64,000 bases of DNA from VAZQ01 sp963763365. Its GTDB lineage: Bacteria > Pseudomonadota > Alphaproteobacteria > Rhizobiales > Xanthobacteraceae. Where the stretch lies: contig CAVXOE010000009.1 of assembly GCA_963763365.1 (NCBI GenBank), positions 1 to 64,000 of the forward strand, in the 5' to 3' direction. The translations under genes and the position numbers were made by a program. The notes below the pieces were generated by a model. The model was not told the origin of the DNA and searched no databases. It saw only the letters and a program-made list of their open reading frames with translations. Every line of letters begins with the position of its first letter. Within the stretch, counting starts at the first letter, position 1. Shown piece after piece: positions 46,577-55,610 of the stretch.

Positions 46577-47422
46577 ATGGCGACGATCGACTACGAGGTT
46601 GAATACAACAACCGCGCGCGCGTGCCCGAACACCCGGAAATCTTCGCGGGCTGGACGCGGGACGCCGAGGCCTATCGTCTCCAAGCGATGGAGGAGCGCC
46701 GCGCCGAACTGGGTCTCGCCTATTCGGACACACCGCGGCAGACCATCGATCTGTTCTGGCCCTCCTCCGCCGAGAAGGCGCCGCTCGCTCTCTTCATTCA
46801 CGGCGGCTACTGGCGCTCGCTCGAACCGTCGATGTTCAGCCACATGGCGCGCGGGCTCAACGCGCACGGCATCGGCGTCGCGGTCGCCGGCTACAATCTC
46901 TGCCCACAGGTCGCCATCGCGGACATCATCGAGGAGATGCGGCACGCCTGCCTGTTCCTCTGGCAGCGCACCGGGCAGCGTCTCCTGGTGTACGGCCATT
47001 CCGCCGGCGCACATCTCGCCAGCGCCATGCTGGCAACCGACTGGCACTCGCTCTATCCGAAGATGCCGCAGGATTTCGTGCCGGCCGCCTACGCGGTATC
47101 TGGAATTTTCGACCTCACACCGCTGCTCGAGGTCGCGTCCGCGAAGGACTTGATTTCCGATCCCGCCGAGGTGCCCAAGGTGTCGCCGATCTTCTGGCCG
47201 GCGCCCGCCGGCCGCACGTTCGACGCCGTGGTCGGCAGCATCGAATCGTCCGAATTCCTGCGCCAGAGCCGGATCATCGTGGACGCCTGGAAGAAGGGCG
47301 GCGCCGACACCCGCTACGGCGAGATCGCGGGCGCCAACCATTTCGACGTGCTCGATCCACTCACCGATCCGAACAGTGCGATGGTGACCCGGCTGGTCGA
47401 ACTGGCGAAAAAGATTCAGTAG
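46577..47422 (+). CDS. alpha/beta-hydrolase, kynurenine-formamidase-like esterase
   Basis: A 281-residue serine hydrolase. The oxyanion motif is FIHGGYWRSLE, the nucleophile Ser is in YGHSAGAHLAS, and the His is in AGANHFDVLDP. Its HGGYW motif and length match the AFMID/hormone-sensitive-lipase-like arylformamidases. No kyn genes are nearby, so the substrate is open. It is divergent from mtnA. Confidence 0.83.
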   Translation: MATIDYEVEYNNRARVPEHPEIFAGWTRDAEAYRLQAMEERRAELGLAYSDTPRQTIDLFWPSSAEKAPLALFIHGGYWRSLEPSMFSHMARGLNAHGIGVAVAGYNLCPQVAIADIIEEMRHACLFLWQRTGQRLLVYGHSAGAHLASAMLATDWHSLYPKMPQDFVPAAYAVSGIFDLTPLLEVASAKDLISDPAEVPKVSPIFWPAPAGRTFDAVVGSIESSEFLRQSRIIVDAWKKGGADTRYGEIAGANHFDVLDPLTDPNSAMVTRLVELAKKIQ

Positions 47423-47450
47423 GACGCCGGCACCGCAAGAAGGGCCTTCG

Positions 47451-47607
47451 TTATTGCGCCCTCTCCCCTTGCGGGAGAGGGCTACGCTAGCAGCTCAACA
47501 AATTCTGATGGGTGAGGGGTCATCGTGAGGTGCGATCACCCCTCACCCATTCTTTATTGTTGAACTGCTGCGGCTGCCCTCTCCCGCAAGGGGCGAGGGC
47601 GCAATAA
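47451..47607. repeat. nested triple palindrome between convergent genes
   Basis: Outer arms TTATTGCGCCCTCTCCCCTT... (47451–47482) and its complement ending GCGCAATAA at 47607. Middle arms AGCAGCTCAACAA (47489–47501) and TTGTTGAACTGCT (47557–47569). Inner arms ATGGGTGAGGGGT (47508–47520) and ACCCCTCACCCAT (47538–47550). The whole 157 bp can fold into one long interrupted hairpin. It lies between the ends of the esterase and gcdH genes. Confidence 0.8.
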
Positions 47608-47649
47608 CTTCGACCGCAGCGCTCGGAAAGCTAGAAGCACACCGCGCGT

Positions 47650-48867
47650 TCAGAAGAACGCCTGGATGCCGGTCTGCGCGCGCCCGAGGATCAGCGCGTG
47701 GATGTCGTGCGTGCCCTCGTAGGTGTTGACGGTCTCGAGATTGCACATCACGCGCATCACGTGGAACTCGTCCGAGATGCCGTTGCCGCCGTGCATGTCG
47801 CGCGCCATGCGGGCGATGTCGAGCGCCTTGCCGCAGTTGTTGCGCTTGAGAAGCGAGACCGCGGGCGGCGCCGCCCTGCCCTCTTCGAGCAGCCGCCCGA
47901 GGCGCAGCGCCGCGTGCAGGCCAAGCGTGATCTCGGTCTGCATGTCGGCGAGCTTCTTCTGCACGAGCTGATTGGCCGCCAGCGGCCGTCCGAACTGCTT
48001 CCTGTCGAGCACGTATTGCCGCGCGCGATGCCAGCAGAACTCCGCCGCGCCGATGGCGCCCCATGCAATGCCGGCGCGCGCCACGTTGAGACAGCCGAAC
48101 GGGCCGGCGAGCCCCTTCACGTTCGGCAACAGATTTTCTTCGGGGACGAAGGCGTCCTCCAGCACGATCTCGCCGGTGATCGAGGTGCGCAGCGACAGCT
48201 TGCCCTCGATCTTCGGGGTCGAGAAGCCCTTGGTGCCGCGCTCGACGATGAAGCCGCGGATGACGCCGTCGAGCTTCGCCCACACCACCGCCACGTCGGC
48301 GGCCGGCGCATTGGTGATCCACATCTTGGTGCCGGTGAGCCTGAAGCCGCCCGGCGCCTTCTCGGCGCGCGTCACCATCGAGCCCGGGTCGGAGCCGTGG
48401 TCGGGCTCGGTCAGGCCGAAGCAGCCGACCCATTCGCCGGAGGCAAGCTTCGGCAGGTACTTCTTCCTCTGCGCCTCGCTGCCGTAGGCGAAGATCGGGT
48501 GCATCACCAGCGACGACTGCACCGACATGGACGAGCGGTAGCCGGAATCGACGCGCTCGATCTCGCGCGTGATCAGCCCATAGGCGACATAGCCCAGCCC
48601 CGCGCCGCCGTATTCCTCCGGGATGGTGGGACCGAGCAGCCCAAGCTCGCCCATTTCCCGCACGACCTCGGGATCGTAGCGCTCTTCGCGATAGGCCGAG
48701 AGCACGCGCGGGAACAGCTTGTCCTGCGCATAGCCGCGCGCGGTGTCGCGCACCATGCGCTCTTCTTCGGTCAGTTCGCCCTCGAGGTCGAGCGGGTCCT
48801 CCCAGTCGAAGGCGGCATCCTTGATGGCGGCCGGCTTGGCGTCCCGCTTCTCGGCAAGTTGCGTCAT
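47650..48867 (-). CDS. gcdH: glutaryl-CoA dehydrogenase
   Basis: FAD enzyme of lysine/tryptophan and aromatic degradation; it oxidises and decarboxylates glutaryl-CoA to crotonyl-CoA. The 405-residue acyl-CoA-dehydrogenase fold has GCFGLTEPDHGSDPG and WITNAPAADV. The catalytic Glu lies in the GCDH-type motif TYEGTHDIHALILGRAQTG. SMSVQSSLVMHPI is also GCDH-specific. The start at 48867 has GGAG upstream; the frame is open further upstream without homology. Confidence 0.92.
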   Translation of the reverse strand: MTQLAEKRDAKPAAIKDAAFDWEDPLDLEGELTEEERMVRDTARGYAQDKLFPRVLSAYREERYDPEVVREMGELGLLGPTIPEEYGGAGLGYVAYGLITREIERVDSGYRSSMSVQSSLVMHPIFAYGSEAQRKKYLPKLASGEWVGCFGLTEPDHGSDPGSMVTRAEKAPGGFRLTGTKMWITNAPAADVAVVWAKLDGVIRGFIVERGTKGFSTPKIEGKLSLRTSITGEIVLEDAFVPEENLLPNVKGLAGPFGCLNVARAGIAWGAIGAAEFCWHRARQYVLDRKQFGRPLAANQLVQKKLADMQTEITLGLHAALRLGRLLEEGRAAPPAVSLLKRNNCGKALDIARMARDMHGGNGISDEFHVMRVMCNLETVNTYEGTHDIHALILGRAQTGIQAFF

Positions 48868-49058
48868 GGCGTGCTCCTTCGGCGGACCGTGCCGGCCTGG
48901 TTGTCGCTGTTGCTCAAGTATACCGCGCGGCCGCGCGGCGCGCGATCTTGATATTTTCGGCCCAGGTAGCGCCTTGGCGGACGGGGTGGCGAATTCGGAT
49001 ATCTTGACAGCCTCCGCGCGCGCGCCTCCATTCAAGAAAACAACACGCGGAGGAAACC

Positions 49059-50048
49059 ATGAACGCAACCAGGCTGACGAGGCGAACTTTCGTGGGCGCC
49101 GGTCTCACGGCCGCCGCATGTATGGGGTCGGCGCGCGCCCAGACCAACGAGCCCGACTACCCGCGCCGGGCCGTGACGATCGTCAACCCGTTCGCGCCGG
49201 GCAGCATCTCGGACGCGGTCGCGCGCATCGTCGGCCAGTCGCTGCAGGAGCAGCTCGGCCAGCCGTTCGTGGTGGAGAACAAGGTCGGCGGCGGCGGCTT
49301 GCTGGCCGGCAGCGCCGTGGCGCGGGCCGTGCCGGACGGCTACACCCTGATGCTGACGGCAAGCTCGAGCTTTTCCGGCGCCGCGCTCTACAAGAGCCTG
49401 CCGTACGATCCGGTGAGGGACTTCACCCACGTCGCGCGCATCGGCTGCTTCCCGTGCTTCATCGCCGTCCATCCCGGCGTCCCGGCGAAGACGATCGGCG
49501 AGTTCGTCTCTTACGCCAAGGCCAATCCCGACAAGCTGAGCTACGGCCACGGCAACAATGTCGGCCAGATCGTCGGCGAAATTCTCAAACTTCGCACCGG
49601 CATCAAGCTCGTGCGTGTTCCCTACCGCAGCTCGCCCGCGGCCGTCACCGACCTGATCGCGGGCCAGATCCAGATGATGATCCCCGATTTCAATACCGGA
49701 ATGGCGCAGGCCCAGGCCGGCAGTATCCGCGCGCTCGCGATGCTCATGAAGGACCGGAGCCCGCGCCTGCCGGACGTGCCTACCCTGCACGAAACGGTGA
49801 TGCCGGGCTTCGAGATCCTGCCGTGGTGCGGGCTGTCGGCGCCGCCCAACCTGCCGCCGCAGATTACCCAGAAGCTCGCGACCGCGGTGACGAAGGCGCT
49901 GGCCGATCCCGCCATCCAGAAGCGGCTGGCGGGCGCCGGTGTCGACCTGTTCGGCGGCGGGCCGGCGGTGTTCCAAGCCTATATCAAGGAGCAGTTGGAC
50001 AACTGGACGGCCCTGATCAAGGACGCGGGCATCGAGCCCACCGCATAG
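49059..50048 (+). CDS. Tat-exported Bug-family solute-binding receptor 4
   Basis: A 329-residue binding protein whose N-terminus reads TRLTRRTFVGAGLTAAAC, a twin-arginine signal (RRTF). The Bug core has YPRRAVTIVNPFAPGSISDAV, ENKVGGGGLLAGS and VPDGYTLML. It lacks adjacent tctAB genes and is followed by a cupin gene 28 bp downstream. Tat export suggests folding before secretion, which is unusual but known for some Bug proteins. Confidence 0.88.
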   Translation: MNATRLTRRTFVGAGLTAAACMGSARAQTNEPDYPRRAVTIVNPFAPGSISDAVARIVGQSLQEQLGQPFVVENKVGGGGLLAGSAVARAVPDGYTLMLTASSSFSGAALYKSLPYDPVRDFTHVARIGCFPCFIAVHPGVPAKTIGEFVSYAKANPDKLSYGHGNNVGQIVGEILKLRTGIKLVRVPYRSSPAAVTDLIAGQIQMMIPDFNTGMAQAQAGSIRALAMLMKDRSPRLPDVPTLHETVMPGFEILPWCGLSAPPNLPPQITQKLATAVTKALADPAIQKRLAGAGVDLFGGGPAVFQAYIKEQLDNWTALIKDAGIEPTA

Positions 50049-50076
50049 CCGGACGGCACAACGTCGAGGACGCAGA

Positions 50077-50463
50077 ATGACCGAGAAGGTCCAGGCCTAC
50101 AATTGGAACGACATCCCCCCGCACGAGCCACGCGCCGGCATCACGATGCGGGGCTTTCGCGGCGACAAAGTACTGGTCACCTACAACATGCTGACGCCGG
50201 ATTTCGCGCCCGGCCCGCACAGCCATCCGTTCGATCAGATCTTCATGATCATCAAGGGCCGCGTGAAGCTCCACGTCGAGGATCAGGTCTTCGACTGCGT
50301 CGCCGGCACGGTGGTGCGCATTCCGCCGAACGCGCTGCACTGGGCGGAGGCGCCGGCGCCCGAGGACGGCGTCGCGATCAACATCGACATTTTCGGGCCG
50401 GCGCGCGAGGACTACCTCCATCTGGTCAAATACCAGGGCGAGTTGGTCGACGGCGGGCAATAG
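50077..50463 (+). CDS. small cupin-domain protein
   Basis: A 128-residue single cupin barrel. Metal-binding motif 1 is GPHSHPFDQIFMIIKGRVKL (His, His and a Gln/Glu position). Motif 2 is VRIPPNALHWAEA with the last His. It is likely a small enzyme or sensor for an organic acid or sugar. It probably forms an operon with the upstream Bug receptor. Confidence 0.83.
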   Translation: MTEKVQAYNWNDIPPHEPRAGITMRGFRGDKVLVTYNMLTPDFAPGPHSHPFDQIFMIIKGRVKLHVEDQVFDCVAGTVVRIPPNALHWAEAPAPEDGVAINIDIFGPAREDYLHLVKYQGELVDGGQ

Positions 50464-50549
50464 AGCCGGCGGGCGACGCCGAAAACACGGACGGCAGCCA
50501 TACGCCCAACATTGCGGCGGGCGGACCTGTCGGCTATCTAGTGGCGCAG

Positions 50550-50627
<78 letters not shown>

Positions 50628-50693
50628 ACCAGTACTCATCTACGAACCAGCTTCGGCGGATTTGGGCCGTGAATGCTCGTCGTCCTGTTGGAA

Positions 50694-51443
50694 TTAACGC
50701 AGCACGCCGGGTGCATAGATCGTACGCAGATCGAAGCGATCCCCGAGCCGCTGTTCGAGATCGAGACTCTCTTCGACATGAGCCAGATGCTTGCGCATGA
50801 GGCTCATCGCCGGGTTGACGCGGTTCTCCTCCAGCAGATTGAGAAAGACCGCATGGTCGTCATGCCAGCACATCATGGTGTTCTGGTTTTCGTAAAGCGC
50901 GACGACCAGCGACGTGCGCGCCACGAGCCGCCGCACGATGGTGTAGAGGATCGGATTGCCGGCGCACTCGCCGAGCAGGATGTGAAACTCGCCGGAGAGC
51001 CGGATCGCTTCGCGCAGGCGTCCGCTGCGCCGGCTCTCCGCCTCCGCCTCCACATTGCGGCGTAGCGGTTGCAGGAGCTCCGGGGTCGCCCGTTCTGCCA
51101 CGATCCGCGTGATCTCGCACTCGATGACCTTGCGCGCGTCGAAAATCGCGCGCGCCTCCATGGCGTCGGGCACCGCGACGAAGGCGCCCCGATTGCGATG
51201 CATGGTGATGAGGTCGTCATAGGCAAGCCGTTGCAGCACCTGTCCGATCTGACGGCGGCCGACGTTGAAGATTTCACACAGCGTCAATTCGTTCAGCTTG
51301 GTGCCGGGCGGCAGCCGTTGATCGACGATCGAGTTGAAGATATGCGCGTAGACCTCGTCGAGGCCGTCGACTTGGGGCCGGTTGAGCGCATTGCTCAGCC
51401 CGACGAGCTTCTTCCTGCCGCCGCGAGAATTGCTGTGCACCAT
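50694..51443 (-). CDS. GntR-family (FadR/FCD-type) transcriptional regulator
   Basis: A 249-residue repressor: N-terminal winged helix (VYAHIFNSIVDQRLPPGTKLNE, then EIFNVGRRQIGQVLQRL) and a C-terminal all-helical FCD ligand domain (FHILLGECAGNP with a metal-site His). GRRQIGQVLQ is an altered form of the usual S-R-T-P-V-R recognition helix. It is divergent from the ABC/hydantoinase operon and likely controls it in response to a pathway intermediate. Confidence 0.87.
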   Translation of the reverse strand: MVHSNSRGGRKKLVGLSNALNRPQVDGLDEVYAHIFNSIVDQRLPPGTKLNELTLCEIFNVGRRQIGQVLQRLAYDDLITMHRNRGAFVAVPDAMEARAIFDARKVIECEITRIVAERATPELLQPLRRNVEAEAESRRSGRLREAIRLSGEFHILLGECAGNPILYTIVRRLVARTSLVVALYENQNTMMCWHDDHAVFLNLLEENRVNPAMSLMRKHLAHVEESLDLEQRLGDRFDLRTIYAPGVLR

Positions 51444-51462
51444 GCATGGATTTTGTGCTCCA

Positions 51463-51476
51463 GATTGCGCGCAATC
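51463..51476. promoter_or_regulatory. perfect 14-bp palindrome, candidate operator 1
   Basis: GATTGCGCGCAATC is self-complementary and lies about 20 bp from the GntR start. The ATTG/CAAT half-sites recur in the second palindrome. It is a plausible binding site for the regulator controlling its own gene. Confidence 0.45.
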
Positions 51477-51539
51477 AATGCCAAAGATTGAGCAATATAG
51501 CTAATCTTGTAGCGCGCAATATGGTACGGTCCTTGCAGG

Positions 51540-51557
51540 GATTGAGGTCACTCAATC
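51540..51557. promoter_or_regulatory. 18-bp inverted repeat, candidate operator 2
   Basis: GATTGAG-GTCA-CTCAATC has perfect 7-base arms. It ends 13 bp before the ATG of the binding-protein gene, overlapping the region just upstream of the GGAGG ribosome site. Binding there would block transcription or initiation of the operon. It shares GATTG half-sites with operator 1. Confidence 0.45.
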
Positions 51558-51569
51558 CTCGGAGGATCC

Positions 51570-52601
51570 ATGAGCGCACACCCATTCCGGAGCCCGGTCG
51601 CCCTCCTCGCAATGGCCGCGACGACGGCCCTCTGCTGGTGCTCGCCGGTTGCGGCACAGACCGAACTGAAGGTCTCGCTGAATGCACCCTACGACGGTTC
51701 CAACGCCGCCTTCTTCCTCGCCGACGAGAAGGGGTACTACGCCGCCGAGGGGATCAAGCCATCGTTCGATCCGTCGGGCGGCTCCGGCGAGGCGGTCACT
51801 CGCATCGGCAGCGGCACCTACGACTTCGGTTTCGGCGACATCAACGTGCTGATGGAGTTCAACGCCAAGAATCCGGCAAATGCCGGCCGCGGCGTCTACA
51901 TGCTCTATTACCGCTCTCCGCTCTCTGTCGGCACCTTCGCGAAGAACAACATCAGCAAGCCGGCCGATCTCGACGGCAAGAAGATGGGCGGCGCGCTGTC
52001 CGACGGCGCCTACAAGCTGTTCCCCGCTTACGCCAAGCTCGCTGCGATCAACGCCGGTTCGATCAAATGGCAGTTCGGCGATCTGCGGCTACGCGAAGCC
52101 TTGCTGCTGAAAGGCGACGTCGATGCGATCCTCGGCTTCGACTCGACGATGTATTTCAATTTCGTGCGCCAGGGCATCGCGCCGGCCGACATCAAGTTTC
52201 TCTACTACTCGGATGCCGGCCTGAACATCTACGGCAACGCCATCCTGGCGTCGAAGAAGATCCTCGACGGCAACCCGAAAGCGGTGCGCGGCTTCGTCGC
52301 AGCCACCGCCAAAGGCTGGCGCGACGCAATCGCAAATCCCGCCGCCGCCATCGCGGCGCTGAAGAAGCGTTCGAGCCTGGTGGATGAGAAGCTCGAGCAG
52401 GCGAAGCTCGAATGGCTGATCAAGAACCAGCTCGTGACGGACGAGTCGAAAGCCGCCGGGCTGGGTGGCGTGAACGCGGAGCGGTTCGCCGCTTCCTTGG
52501 CAACGGTCGGGTCGGCATTCGAACTGCCCAAGACGCCTGCGCCGGGCGATGTCTTCACGGCGGAGTTCCTGCCGGATGCGGCGATCCGCAAGCTGCCCTA
52601 G
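51570..52601 (+). CDS. NMT1/THI5-type ABC substrate-binding protein
   Basis: A 343-residue periplasmic protein with a signal peptide ending SPVAA. It has the NMT1-like core: NAAFFLADEKGYYAAEGI, then SGEAVTRIGSGTYDFGFGDINVL. Such proteins bind pyrimidine-, sulfonate- or aromatic-type solutes for SsuABC-like importers. It has a strong GGAGG site and heads a five- or six-gene operon. Confidence 0.88.
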   Translation: MSAHPFRSPVALLAMAATTALCWCSPVAAQTELKVSLNAPYDGSNAAFFLADEKGYYAAEGIKPSFDPSGGSGEAVTRIGSGTYDFGFGDINVLMEFNAKNPANAGRGVYMLYYRSPLSVGTFAKNNISKPADLDGKKMGGALSDGAYKLFPAYAKLAAINAGSIKWQFGDLRLREALLLKGDVDAILGFDSTMYFNFVRQGIAPADIKFLYYSDAGLNIYGNAILASKKILDGNPKAVRGFVAATAKGWRDAIANPAAAIAALKKRSSLVDEKLEQAKLEWLIKNQLVTDESKAAGLGGVNAERFAASLATVGSAFELPKTPAPGDVFTAEFLPDAAIRKLP

Positions 52602-52609
52602 ACCGGAGA

Positions 52610-53392
52610 ATGCAGCCGTTCGTCGACATCTCGGACGTCAGCCTGACTTACGACGGGGGAGCGGCCGGCGGCACGCTCGCCCTCGAAGGCGCGACGCTGC
52701 GCATCGACAAGGGCGAGTTCGTCGCGGTCGTGGGCCCCTCCGGCTGCGGGAAGTCGACCCTGCTCAAGCTCGTGTCCGGCCTCAACCTCGCGACCCGCGG
52801 CGGCGTGATCGTGGCGAACCGCGAGGTCTCCGCCCCGCTCAGCATCGTCGGGATGGCGTTCCAGAATCCTGTCATGCTGCCGTGGCGCACGACCATCGAG
52901 AATGTCCTGCTACCGCTGGAAATCGTCGAGCCGCATGCCAGCCGGTTCCGCTCCGAGCGAAGCCGCTACCTCGAAAAGGCCAACGAGCTCCTCTCGATCG
53001 TCGGCCTCGCCGGCTTCGCGGACCACTATCCTTGGCAGCTCTCGGGCGGCATGCAGCAGCGTACGTCGCTGTGCCGTGCGCTGATCCACGAACCTGAATT
53101 GCTGCTGCTCGACGAGCCGTTCGGGGCGCTCGACGCCTTCACGCGCGAGGAGCTGTGGGTCGTGCTGGAAGAGCTGTGGCACAAGCAGAAGTTCACCGCC
53201 ATCCTGGTCACGCACGACCTGACCGAGGCGGTCTACCTCGCCGACACCGTTCATGTCTGCTCGAAGCGGCCCGGCCGCATTGTCGCCAGCCGGCATGTGG
53301 CGATCCCGCGCCGCCGCGATATCTACGCTACGGATTTTGTCGCGATCGTGCGTTCGCTCAAGGACAACATCGTCGAGGTGCGAGCCGCATGA
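52610..53392 (+). CDS. ABC importer ATP-binding protein (SsuB/TauB-like)
   Basis: A 260-residue ATPase with Walker A GPSGCGKST (42–50), Q-loop FQNPVMLPWRT, signature LSGGMQQR (144–151), and Walker B LLLLDEP. The PVMLPWRT segment is typical of nitrate/sulfonate/taurine importers. Its ATG is 8 bp after the binding-protein stop. Its stop overlaps the permease start (ATGA). Confidence 0.92.
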   Translation: MQPFVDISDVSLTYDGGAAGGTLALEGATLRIDKGEFVAVVGPSGCGKSTLLKLVSGLNLATRGGVIVANREVSAPLSIVGMAFQNPVMLPWRTTIENVLLPLEIVEPHASRFRSERSRYLEKANELLSIVGLAGFADHYPWQLSGGMQQRTSLCRALIHEPELLLLDEPFGALDAFTREELWVVLEELWHKQKFTAILVTHDLTEAVYLADTVHVCSKRPGRIVASRHVAIPRRRDIYATDFVAIVRSLKDNIVEVRAA

Positions 53393-54159
53393 CCCGCGCT
53401 CGAGCCGAAGCCGCCCTGCCCTGGCTGTTCATCCTCGGCCTCCTCCTGCTGTGGGAGGTGGCGTGCATCGCCTTCGCGGTACCGGTTTTCATCCTGCCGA
53501 GCCCGACGGTGATCGCGGCCTCATTGCAGAAGCACATCGGACCCATCATCGAGCACTCGTCGGTGACACTGTGGCGCACGCTGGTCGGGTTTGCGATCGC
53601 GGTCGCCCTCGGCCTTCTGCTCGGCGTCGCCATCGGCTCGTCTCGTATCGTCTACCGCGGCCTCTACCCAGTCCTCGTCGGCTTCAACAGCATCCCCAAG
53701 GTCGCGGTCGTGCCGGTGTTCGTGCTCTGGTTCGGCATCGGCACGCTGCCGGCGATCCTGACGGCATTCCTGGTCTCGTTCTTTCCGATCGCCGTCAACG
53801 TCGCGACCGGCCTTGCCACCATCGAGCCCGAGTTGCTCGATGTCATGCGGGCGCTCGGCGCCAACAAGCGAAAGATCCTGCTGAAGGTCGGGCTGCCGCG
53901 CTCCATGCCGTACTTCTTCGCATCGCTGAAAGTGGCAATCACGCTCGCCTTCGTCGGTACGATCATCTCGGAAACGGTCGCCTCGAACAGCGGCATCGGC
54001 TACCTGATGATGGCCGCGACCGCCAATTTCGACACGCCGCTCGTGTTCGCCGGGCTGCTCGTGATCGCCGTCATGGGCATCGTCATGTACGCGCTGTTCG
54101 CCGTGGTCGAGCAGCGCATGACGTTCTGGGCCAAGCGCGGAGAAGGGCTGATGGCATGA
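53389..54159 (+). CDS. ABC importer permease (SsuC/TauC-like)
   Basis: A 256-residue protein with six hydrophobic segments and a C-terminal EAA-like loop (DVMRALGANKRKILLKVGLP). It pairs with the ATPase as a homodimer. Coupling to both neighbours by ATGA overlaps (53389 and 54156) indicates one translational unit from transporter into the hydrolase. Confidence 0.92.
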   Translation: MTRARAEAALPWLFILGLLLLWEVACIAFAVPVFILPSPTVIAASLQKHIGPIIEHSSVTLWRTLVGFAIAVALGLLLGVAIGSSRIVYRGLYPVLVGFNSIPKVAVVPVFVLWFGIGTLPAILTAFLVSFFPIAVNVATGLATIEPELLDVMRALGANKRKILLKVGLPRSMPYFFASLKVAITLAFVGTIISETVASNSGIGYLMMAATANFDTPLVFAGLLVIAVMGIVMYALFAVVEQRMTFWAKRGEGLMA

Positions 54160-55610
54160 GCTCGTTCGATCTCGTCATCCGCGGCGGCACCGTGGTCACG
54201 GCGGGCGACCGTGCCCGCTGCGACGTCGGCATTCGCGGCGGAAAGGTCGTGGCGCTCGCCGAGCGGCTGCCGGATGCCGAGCGCACGATCGACGCCGCCG
54301 GCCGGCTCGTGCTCCCGGGCGGTATCGACGCGCATTGCCATCTCGACCAGCCGCGCGCGCAGGGGTTGGCCTCGGGCGGTGCCGTCATGGCGGATGACTT
54401 CAAATCGGGGTCGCTATCGGCGGCCTTCGGCGGCACCACGACGATCATCCCGTTTGCGGTTCAGCACCGCGGGCAGTCGCTGCGCGAAGCGGTCGCCGAT
54501 TATCACCGCCGCGCCGCCGGCAAGGCCTATGTCGACTATGCGTTTCATCTGGTTGTGTCGGATCCCACCGCGGCGGTTCTCGGACAGGAGCTGCCGGCGC
54601 TGGTCGAAGCGGGTTGCACCTCGTTGAAGGTTTACATGACCTACGAGGCCATGCGTCTTTCGGACGGGCAAATCCTGGAGGTCCTTGCCGCGGCTCGGCG
54701 GCTCGGCGCGCTCGTCATGGTACATGCGGAGAACTTCGAGTGCCTGACCTGGCTCACCGAACGCCTGGAGGCGGCCGGAAAGATCGAGCCCAAGTACCAC
54801 GCCGCCTCGCGTCCGCCCGCGATCGAGCGCGAGGCCACACATCGCGCGATCACGCTTGCCGAGATCGCCGAGACGCCGATCCTGATCGTGCACGTGTCCG
54901 GCCGGGAGGCGGCCGAAGAAATCCGCCGCGCCAAAGCGCGCGGATTGAACATCCGCGCCGAGACGTGCCCGCAATACCTTTTCCTCACGGCGGACGATCT
55001 CGATGCACCCGATTTCGAGGGCGCGAAATGCATGTGCAGTCCTCCGCCGCGCGACAAGAAGAGCCAGGCCGCTCTCTGGCAAGGCTTGCAGGACGGGCTG
55101 TTCGACATTCTTTCCTCCGACCACGCGCCATACCGCTTCGACGATCAGGGCAAGAAATTGCATGGCATGCGCGCCCCATTCCGCAAGGTGGCGAACGGTC
55201 TGCCGGGGCTCGAGACGCGGGCACCGCTCCTGTTCTCCGAAGGTGTGGTCGCGGGGCGGATCGGGCTGGAGCGTTTCGTCGCGCTGAACTCCACCAACGC
55301 GGCGCGCATCTATGGCCTCTATCCGCGCAAGGGCACCATCGCGGTCGGTTCCGATGCCGACATCGCGATCTGGGATCCTGAAAGAAAGCTGACGATCCGC
55401 AATGCGGACCTGCACCATAACGTCGACTACACGCCCTACGAAGGCATGACCATCACGGGCTGGCCCACAACCGTGCTGTCGCGCGGCGACATCATCTGCG
55501 CCGACGGGGAATTGCACGCCAGCGCCGGACGCGGCCAATTCCTCGAATGCGGCGCGCCTGAGCCGGTGAGCGCCGCGGCGCGCGCCCCGAAGGAACGGCC
55601 ATGGATCTAG
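54156..55610 (+). CDS. D-hydantoinase/dihydropyrimidinase-type cyclic amidohydrolase
   Basis: A 484-residue binuclear-metal amidohydrolase that opens cyclic ureides such as hydantoins or dihydropyrimidines. Metal ligands are His60/His62 in DAHCHLD, carboxylated Lys158 in SLKVYMTYE, His190 in MVHAEN, His246 in IVHVSG, and Asp322 in SSDHAPY. All are present, so it should be active. The start overlaps the permease stop (ATGA). The transporter likely brings its substrate. Confidence 0.92.
   Translation: MSSFDLVIRGGTVVTAGDRARCDVGIRGGKVVALAERLPDAERTIDAAGRLVLPGGIDAHCHLDQPRAQGLASGGAVMADDFKSGSLSAAFGGTTTIIPFAVQHRGQSLREAVADYHRRAAGKAYVDYAFHLVVSDPTAAVLGQELPALVEAGCTSLKVYMTYEAMRLSDGQILEVLAAARRLGALVMVHAENFECLTWLTERLEAAGKIEPKYHAASRPPAIEREATHRAITLAEIAETPILIVHVSGREAAEEIRRAKARGLNIRAETCPQYLFLTADDLDAPDFEGAKCMCSPPPRDKKSQAALWQGLQDGLFDILSSDHAPYRFDDQGKKLHGMRAPFRKVANGLPGLETRAPLLFSEGVVAGRIGLERFVALNSTNAARIYGLYPRKGTIAVGSDADIAIWDPERKLTIRNADLHHNVDYTPYEGMTITGWPTTVLSRGDIICADGELHASAGRGQFLECGAPEPVSAAARAPKERPWI

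Noticed and set aside
20728..47607. Repeated palindromes considered as a CRISPR array or transposon ends
   Set aside because: They are scattered, single, imperfectly palindromic copies without regular spacers, cas genes or transposases; they are intergenic repeats.
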